From [Mycobacterium] nativiensis (GTDB lineage: Bacteria > Actinomycetota > Actinomycetes > Mycobacteriales > Mycobacteriaceae): 62,248 nt of DNA. The stretch is taken from NCBI RefSeq assembly GCF_020172685.1, contig NZ_CP083986.1, positions 1,767,537-1,829,784 on the forward strand, in the 5' to 3' direction. A model generated the notes under the pieces. That model searched no databases, was not told the DNA's origin, and saw nothing but the letters and a program-made list of their open reading frames with translations. The translations under genes were made by a program, and so were the position numbers. Positions 57,180-62,248 of the stretch are shown here, piece after piece; the stretch's first letter is position 1, and each line of letters opens with the position of its first letter.

Positions 57180-59768
57180 ATGGCGCGCGGCTTGCAGGGT
57201 GCGATTCTGCGGGGCTTCGGCGCCCGCGACCACATCGTGACGGTGCTCGAGACCAGTCGGATCGCCCCGCACTGCATCCGCATCTGGATGCATTCGCCGA
57301 CCCTGTTCACCGACGCGGCCGTCGAACCCAGTGCCTGGCTGCGCTTCTGGTTCCCCGACCCCGACGGCTCCAACACCGAGTATCAACGTGCCTACACCAT
57401 CGCCGAGGGGGATGCCGCGACCGGACGATTCGCGGTCGACATGGTGCTGCACGAACCGGCCGGGCCGGCCACCCGGTGGGCTGGCACCGTCGAACCCGGA
57501 GCAACCATCGCGGCCATGTCGCTGATGGGCTCGTCGCGATTCGAAACACCCGATGACGACGCACAGCCGGCCGGATATCTGCTGATGGGGGACTCGGCGT
57601 CGATCCCGGGGATCAACGGGATCATCGGAACCGTCGCACCCGACGTGCCGATCGAGCTGTACCTCGAACAGCACGACGACAACGACCCGTTGATCCCCCT
57701 GCGCGAGCATCCCCGGCTGCGGGTGCACTGGGTGCCCCGCCGGGACGCGAACTCGCTGGCCGCGGCGATCGAGGCCCGGGACTGGTCGGACTGGTACGCG
57801 TGGGCCACGCCGGAGGCCGCGACGCTCAAGGCGCTGCGCGTGCGGCTGCGTGACGAGTTCGGATTCCCCAAATCCGAGATCCACGCGCAGGCCTACTGGA
57901 ACGCCGGGCGTGCCATGGGTACCCAGCGCGAACCCGAGCCTTCGTCGTTGACTCTGCGTCCACCAGAGCAAAGTGCGAGTGAGGCGCCTGGTGAGCGCAG
58001 AGTCAACGCAAAGGGGGAGTGGCGGGCGCAGGCCGCCGGCCGGCTGCTCGGTCCACTCAAGGCGCCGCTGATCGTCTCCGGTGTCCTGCAGGGACTGATC
58101 ACGCTGCTGCAGCTGGCACCGTTCGTGCTGCTGGTGGAGTTGGCGCGACTGCTGGTCTCCGGCGCCGACCAGTCACGGCTGTGGACGGTGGGCATCGCCG
58201 CGGTCTCGCTGCTCGGGCTGGGCACGCTGCTGGGTGCGGGACTGACCCTGTGGCTGCATGTGGTCGACGCCCGCTTCGCCAGCGCGCTGCGGACCCGGCT
58301 GCTCACCAAGCTGTCTCGGCTGCCGCTGGGCTGGTTCACCGCCCGGGGCTCCGGGTCGATCAAGCAACTGGTCGCCGACGACACCCTGTCGCTGCACTAT
58401 CTGGTCACCCACGCCATCCCCGACGCCGTCGCCGCGGTCATCGCACCGGTGGCGGTGCTGGTCTACCTGTTCGTGGTGGATTGGCGGGTGGCTCTGGTGC
58501 TGTTCGTGCCGGTGCTGGTCTACATGGTGCTGATGTCGGTGATGATGACCCAGTCGGGCCCCAAGATCAGCCAGGCGCAGCGCTGGGCCGAGCGGATGAA
58601 CGGCGAGGCCGGCACCTACCTGGAGGGACAGCCGGTGATCCGGGTGTTCGGCGGGGCCGCCGCCTCCACGTTCCGCCGCCAGTTGGACGACTACATCAAT
58701 TTCCTCGTGGACTGGCAGCGGCCGTTCGTCGGCAAGAAGACGCTGATGGACCTGGTCACCCGGCCGTCGACGTTCCTGTGGCTGATCATGCTGGCCGGCA
58801 CCCCGCTGATCGTCGCGGGCCGGATGGACCCGGTGAACCTGCTGCCGTTCCTGTTGCTGGGCACCACCTTCGGCGCCCGCCTGTTGGGCATCGGGCTGGG
58901 TCTCGGCGGCATCCGCGGCGGCATGCTGGCGGCCCGGCGGCTGCAGATCGCCCTGGACGAGCCCGAACTCGGGGTGGCCGAGCAGGACGCCGCGAAGACC
59001 AAGGCCTCCGCGCAGGCCGGTACCGTGCGCTTCGAGGCGGTCGGCTTCGCCTACCGGCCCGGGGTGCCGGTGATCTCCGACGTGTCCCTGACCCTGCGAC
59101 CCGGCACGGTGACCGCGCTGGTCGGCCCGTCCGGCTCCGGCAAGTCGACGCTGGCAGCGCTGCTGGCGCGCTTCCATGACGTCGGCGAGGGCTCGATATC
59201 GATCGACGGGCACGACATCCGCACGCTGTCCGCCGACGAGCTGTATCGCCGGATCGGCTTCGTGCTGCAGGAAACCCAGTTGGTGCACGGGACGGTGCGC
59301 GAGAACATCGCGCTGGCCGTTCCGGACGCGACCGATGAGCAGGTGCGTGCCGCCGCCAGCGAGGCGCAGATTCACGAACGGATCCTGCGGCTGCCGCAGG
59401 GTTACGACACCGTGTTGGGTGCTGCCGCCGCCCTCTCCGGTGGTGAGCGGCAACGGCTCACCATCGCCCGCGCCATCCTCGCCGACACACCCGTGCTCAT
59501 CCTCGACGAGGCCACTGCCTTCGCCGACCCCGAGTCGGAATACCTGGTGCAGCAGGCATTGAACCGGCTGACCAAGGACCGCACCGTACTCGTCATCGCA
59601 CACCGGTTGCACACCATCACCGGTGCCGACCAGATCGTGGTGCTCGACCACGGCGGCATCGTCGAACAGGGCCGCCACGATGAGCTGCTCGCCGCCGGAG
59701 GCCGCTATCTGCAGCTGTGGGAGACCGGCCGTCAGGCGGTCACCGCGGGAGCGGAGGCGTCGCGATGA
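57180..59768 (+). CDS. irtA: mycobactin import ABC transporter IrtA with siderophore-reductase domain
   Basis: 862-residue fusion. An N-terminal siderophore-interacting FAD domain (about 10-250: [36 protein letters not shown]) reduces ferric mycobactin at the inner face. A linker, six membrane helices (about 290-570) and an ATPase follow, with Walker [10 protein letters not shown] at 649-657 and signature LSGGE from 752. It works as a heterodimer with IrtB. The linker residues at about 256-276 are encoded by a 63-base palindromic element. AAAGGA precedes the ATG. Confidence 0.95.
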   Translation: MARGLQGAILRGFGARDHIVTVLETSRIAPHCIRIWMHSPTLFTDAAVEPSAWLRFWFPDPDGSNTEYQRAYTIAEGDAATGRFAVDMVLHEPAGPATRWAGTVEPGATIAAMSLMGSSRFETPDDDAQPAGYLLMGDSASIPGINGIIGTVAPDVPIELYLEQHDDNDPLIPLREHPRLRVHWVPRRDANSLAAAIEARDWSDWYAWATPEAATLKALRVRLRDEFGFPKSEIHAQAYWNAGRAMGTQREPEPSSLTLRPPEQSASEAPGERRVNAKGEWRAQAAGRLLGPLKAPLIVSGVLQGLITLLQLAPFVLLVELARLLVSGADQSRLWTVGIAAVSLLGLGTLLGAGLTLWLHVVDARFASALRTRLLTKLSRLPLGWFTARGSGSIKQLVADDTLSLHYLVTHAIPDAVAAVIAPVAVLVYLFVVDWRVALVLFVPVLVYMVLMSVMMTQSGPKISQAQRWAERMNGEAGTYLEGQPVIRVFGGAAASTFRRQLDDYINFLVDWQRPFVGKKTLMDLVTRPSTFLWLIMLAGTPLIVAGRMDPVNLLPFLLLGTTFGARLLGIGLGLGGIRGGMLAARRLQIALDEPELGVAEQDAAKTKASAQAGTVRFEAVGFAYRPGVPVISDVSLTLRPGTVTALVGPSGSGKSTLAALLARFHDVGEGSISIDGHDIRTLSADELYRRIGFVLQETQLVHGTVRENIALAVPDATDEQVRAAASEAQIHERILRLPQGYDTVLGAAAALSGGERQRLTIARAILADTPVLILDEATAFADPESEYLVQQALNRLTKDRTVLVIAHRLHTITGADQIVVLDHGGIVEQGRHDELLAAGGRYLQLWETGRQAVTAGAEASR
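57946..58008. repeat. palindromic element inside irtA
   Basis: 63 bases. Outer arms CGTTGACTCTGCG and complement (13 bp) and inner arms CACCAG/CTGGTG (6 bp) are separated by a 2-by-2 mismatch. The length is a multiple of three and it lies in the interdomain linker. Its TCTGCGTCCA core is shared with the hairpin after degV, suggesting a dispersed element. Confidence 0.65.
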
Positions 59769-61504
59769 TCCGCACCCTGATCCAGCTGATCCCGCAGGAC
59801 CGCCGCGGCCGGATGTTCGGCTACGCCGTGCTGACGTTGCTGTCGGTGGCGGTACGCGCCGCAGGCACCGTGCTGCTGGTTCCACTGGTGGCCGCGCTGT
59901 TCTCCGACAACCCACGCCACGCGCTGGTCTGGCTGGGCTGGCTGACCGTCGCGACCGTGGCCGGCTGGCTGATCGACTTCACATGCGCGCGAATCGGATT
60001 CGACCTCGGGTTCGCCGTGCTCGACCACACCCAGCACGACGTCGCCGACCGGCTGCCCGGAATCCGATTGGACTGGTTCACCCCCGACAACACCGCCACC
60101 GCGCGGCAGGCGATCGCCGCCACCGGCCCCGAACTCGTCAGCCTGGTGGTCAACCTGCTGACCCCGCTGATCAGCGCCGTCCTGCTGCCGCCGGCCATCG
60201 GGCTGGCGCTGCTCGGGGTGTCCTGGCAGCTGGGGCTGGCCGCCCTGGGTGGGGTGCCGCTGCTGCTGGGTGCGCTGTGGGCGGCCAACCGGCTCAGCGC
60301 CCGGGCCGACGCCGCCGCCGGTGACGCGAACACCGCGCTGACCGAGCGCATCATCGAATTCGCCCGCACCCAGCAGGCGCTGCGCGCGGCCCGCCGTGTC
60401 GAACCCGAACGCAGCACGGTCGGCGCCGCGTTGAGCGCCCAGCACGGCGCGGCGATGCGGTTGCTGCTCATGCAGATTCCCGGTCAGCTGCTGTTCAGCC
60501 TGGCCAGTCAGGGCGCGCTGATCCTGCTCGCCGGCGCCACCGCCGCGCTGACCGTGACCGGCACCTTGAGCGTGCCGGAGGCCATCGCGCTGATCGTGGT
60601 GATGGCGCGCTACCTGGAGCCGTTCACCGCCATCAGCGAACTGGCGCCGGCCCTGGAATCGACCCGGGCCAGCCTGGAGCGGATCCAGGCGGTGCTCACC
60701 GCCCCGACGCTGACCGTGGGAACCGGCGGGCTGCGGGATGCCGGAGCGGCGCCCCGGATCGAATTCGACGACGTCACCTTCGGCTACGGCGCAGCCGGCG
60801 CCCCGGTACTGGACCGGGTCAGTTTCGCCCTGGAGCCGGGCACCACCACCGCCGTCGTCGGGCCGTCCGGGTCGGGCAAGAGCACCATCCTGGGCCTGAT
60901 CGCCGGCCTGCACGAACCCACCGGCGGCCGGGTCCTGTTCGACGGGGTCGACGCCGCCGAACTGGACGAATCGGCGCGGCGCGCGGCGAGCAGCGTGGTG
61001 TTCCAGCACCCCTACCTGCTGGACGGCACGATCCGCGACAACGTTCTGGTCGGAGATCCCGACGCCGACCAGGACGGTTTCGTGCGGGCCACCGAACTCG
61101 CCCGGGTCGACGAGCTGACCGGACGGCTGCCCGACGGCGCGGACTCGAAGGTCGGGGAGGCCGGTGGCGCACTGTCCGGTGGTGAGCGCCAACGGGTCAG
61201 CATCGCCCGTGCTCTGCTCAAACCGGCACCGGTGCTGCTGGTCGATGAGGCGACCAGCGCCCTGGACACCGAGAACGAGGCGGCGGTGGTCGACGCGCTG
61301 ACCGCCGAGCTGCGGCCGCGCACCCGAATCATCGTCGCGCACCGGCTGGCCAGCATCGCCCAAGCCGACCGGGTGCTGTTCATCGATAACGGCCAAATCG
61401 TCGAGGCCGGCACCATCGACGAATTACGCGCCGCCGGTGGTCGTTTCGACGAGTTCTGGCGGCAGCAGCACGATGCCGCCGGTTGGCGGATCAAGACGGG
61501 CTAG
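59765..61504 (+). CDS. irtB: mycobactin import ABC transporter IrtB
   Basis: 579-residue half-transporter, the same length as M. tuberculosis IrtB. Six membrane helices are followed by an ATPase with Walker [10 protein letters not shown] (366-374), signature [16 protein letters not shown], and Walker [17 protein letters not shown] overlap with irtA ensures balanced synthesis of the heterodimer. Confidence 0.96.
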   Translation: MIRTLIQLIPQDRRGRMFGYAVLTLLSVAVRAAGTVLLVPLVAALFSDNPRHALVWLGWLTVATVAGWLIDFTCARIGFDLGFAVLDHTQHDVADRLPGIRLDWFTPDNTATARQAIAATGPELVSLVVNLLTPLISAVLLPPAIGLALLGVSWQLGLAALGGVPLLLGALWAANRLSARADAAAGDANTALTERIIEFARTQQALRAARRVEPERSTVGAALSAQHGAAMRLLLMQIPGQLLFSLASQGALILLAGATAALTVTGTLSVPEAIALIVVMARYLEPFTAISELAPALESTRASLERIQAVLTAPTLTVGTGGLRDAGAAPRIEFDDVTFGYGAAGAPVLDRVSFALEPGTTTAVVGPSGSGKSTILGLIAGLHEPTGGRVLFDGVDAAELDESARRAASSVVFQHPYLLDGTIRDNVLVGDPDADQDGFVRATELARVDELTGRLPDGADSKVGEAGGALSGGERQRVSIARALLKPAPVLLVDEATSALDTENEAAVVDALTAELRPRTRIIVAHRLASIAQADRVLFIDNGQIVEAGTIDELRAAGGRFDEFWRQQHDAAGWRIKTG

Positions 61505-61524
61505 GGCGTGCGATCATTCCAGGC

Positions 61525-62127
61525 GTGAGCGCCGATGATGACCCCGAGGCCCGCATCCGGGACTTGGAGCGCCCGCTGTCGGACTTCGCCAGGGCCGCGG
61601 AACTGACCGTCCCATCAGCCGGCGCCGAGGGGTACGCTCCGCCGCCGCGAGGCCGGGGGATCGCTGTGGCGGTCGGTGCGATCGCGGCGGCTCTCGTGAT
61701 CGGCGCCGGTGTGGCGGTTTTCCTGATCGCCGGCGGTTTGACGAACACGACACCGGGGCACCCGAGCCTGCCCAGTGGTGCCGCGCCGGCACCGTCCACC
61801 GCGCCGATCGACGTCCCGGCGCCGCCCGCCGAGCCATCGCCGGCCGTCCCGGTGCCCGACAGCGCCGTCACCGTCACCATCGCCGGGGCCGGGGAGAACA
61901 AGACCGTGGCCTGCGCCGGCAACTACGTCTCCGTCAGCGGGGTCAGCAACACGGTGGTGCTCACCGGTCAGTGCGCCGGTGTGACGGTGTCGGGCATCGG
62001 CAACATCATCACCGTCGAATCGACGCCCAGGATCACGGCATCGGGCCTGAACAACCGGATCACCTACCGCTCCGGGAATCCGGAGGTGAGCACCTCGGGG
62101 CTAGATAACGTCGTCGAACGAGGTTAG
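61525..62127 (+). CDS. DUF3060 membrane-anchored protein
   Basis: 200-residue protein. An acidic N-terminus (ADDDPEARIRDLERPLSDFA) is followed by one membrane helix (about 45-72), a Pro/Ala linker and a C-terminal DUF3060 beta-repeat domain (TVACAGNYVSVSGVSNTVVL, GVTVSGIGNIITVES, TASGLNNRITYRSG). The two cysteines in the repeats may pair. The start lies 20 bases after irtB, so it may share the iron-regulated transcript. The function is unknown; this family is common at mycobacterial surfaces. Confidence 0.83.
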   Translation: MSADDDPEARIRDLERPLSDFARAAELTVPSAGAEGYAPPPRGRGIAVAVGAIAAALVIGAGVAVFLIAGGLTNTTPGHPSLPSGAAPAPSTAPIDVPAPPAEPSPAVPVPDSAVTVTIAGAGENKTVACAGNYVSVSGVSNTVVLTGQCAGVTVSGIGNIITVESTPRITASGLNNRITYRSGNPEVSTSGLDNVVERG

Positions 62128-62148
62128 ACATCCCAGGGTCGTAAGTTG

Positions 62149-62248
62149 TCAAGCGGCCCGGGTATCGGGGTTGGTTTGGCGGTGTGCCCAGGCTTTGTGT
62201 TCGTCGTAGGTGCTGTGGTGGCGTATGCAGCCGTGCAGGATGCCGACG
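62149..62248 (-). mobile_element. 3' end of a probable IS110-family transposase
   Basis: The last 32 codons of an open frame that enters from the window edge and stops at 62149. They read VGILHGCIRHHSTYDEHKAW and end in RQTNPDTRAA. The GILHGC...TYDE..AW pattern is what I recall from the C-termini of actinobacterial IS110/IS116/IS902 transposases. The element extends beyond the window, and only 21 bases separate it from the DUF3060 gene. Confidence 0.6.

Overview
The window is chromosomal DNA of a non-tuberculous mycobacterium. The evidence is high GC with GC-rich third positions, mycobacterium-restricted genes (eis, gpgP/octT, mmpS/mmpL, sirA-cysH-che1, rpf, mycobactin genes, irtAB), IdeR-type iron boxes, and many leaderless starts or ATGA/GTGA stop-start overlaps. 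Gene order follows the M. tuberculosis block Rv2427c to Rv2386c (proA to mbtI), with local insertions and losses. The species cannot be fixed from the sequence alone.

Layout. (1) 0.2-4.6 kb: proA, a MoxR ATPase/VWA pair, and a vapBC module with an AbrB-type antitoxin. (2) 4.6-7.7 kb: an accessory stretch with an NAD-dependent reductase, an alpha/beta hydrolase and a methyltransferase. (3) 7.8-11.2 kb: a tight nadD-rsfS-gpgP-octT-degV operon, covering NAD synthesis, ribosome silencing and the methylglucose lipopolysaccharide steps. (4) 11.2-20.8 kb: mmpS/mmpL, a PepSY lipoprotein, a DapB-like dehydrogenase, eis, a two-subunit acyl-CoA dehydrogenase and a DUF4352-like lipoprotein. (5) 20.8-26.8 kb: comEA-comEC-holA, rpsT, a metallo-beta-lactamase (RNase Z-like), a CBS protein and a PemK-like protein. 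(6) 27-29 kb: two related small secreted proteins in a gene-poor stretch. (7) 29.1-34.2 kb: lepA-lppR, a GH15 trehalase-type enzyme and two overlapping membrane microproteins. (8) 34.2-41.6 kb: sulfate assimilation, as subI-cysT-cysW-cysA facing sirA-cysH-che1. Each transcript is preceded by a short leaderless ORF ending in clustered cysteine codons, as expected for cysteine-responsive attenuators. (9) 41.7-46.3 kb: a Mce-associated protein with an Rpf, hemW, a Gly/Cys-rich secreted protein, and a DUF2231-Rieske protein with a hemerythrin. (10) 46.3-62.2 kb: siderophore region. mbtI (IdeR box), a CstR-like repressor with its own operator, and a MerR/monooxygenase/diiron/SDR operon come first. 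Then a secreted GjpA-like protein is divergent from mbtL-mbtM-mbtN across two IdeR boxes, followed by mbtK, irtA-irtB (IdeR box) and a DUF3060 protein. The window ends in the 3' end of a probable IS110-family transposase.

Functionally, salicylate synthesis (MbtI), lipid-tail activation, desaturation and transfer (MbtL/M/N/K), and mycobactin import and reduction (IrtAB) lie within 15 kb. In M. tuberculosis the mbtI region and the mbtL-N/irtAB region are about 1 Mb apart. Sulfate uptake, APS reduction, sulfite reduction and sirohaem iron insertion also lie together.

The most interesting signals are the paired polycysteine leaders, a lepA frame with no ATG/GTG/TTG at its conserved N-terminus, the shared IdeR-box region driving a porin-like protein and mbtLMN, a 63-bp palindromic element read in frame inside irtA, and the MerR-controlled oxidative operon.
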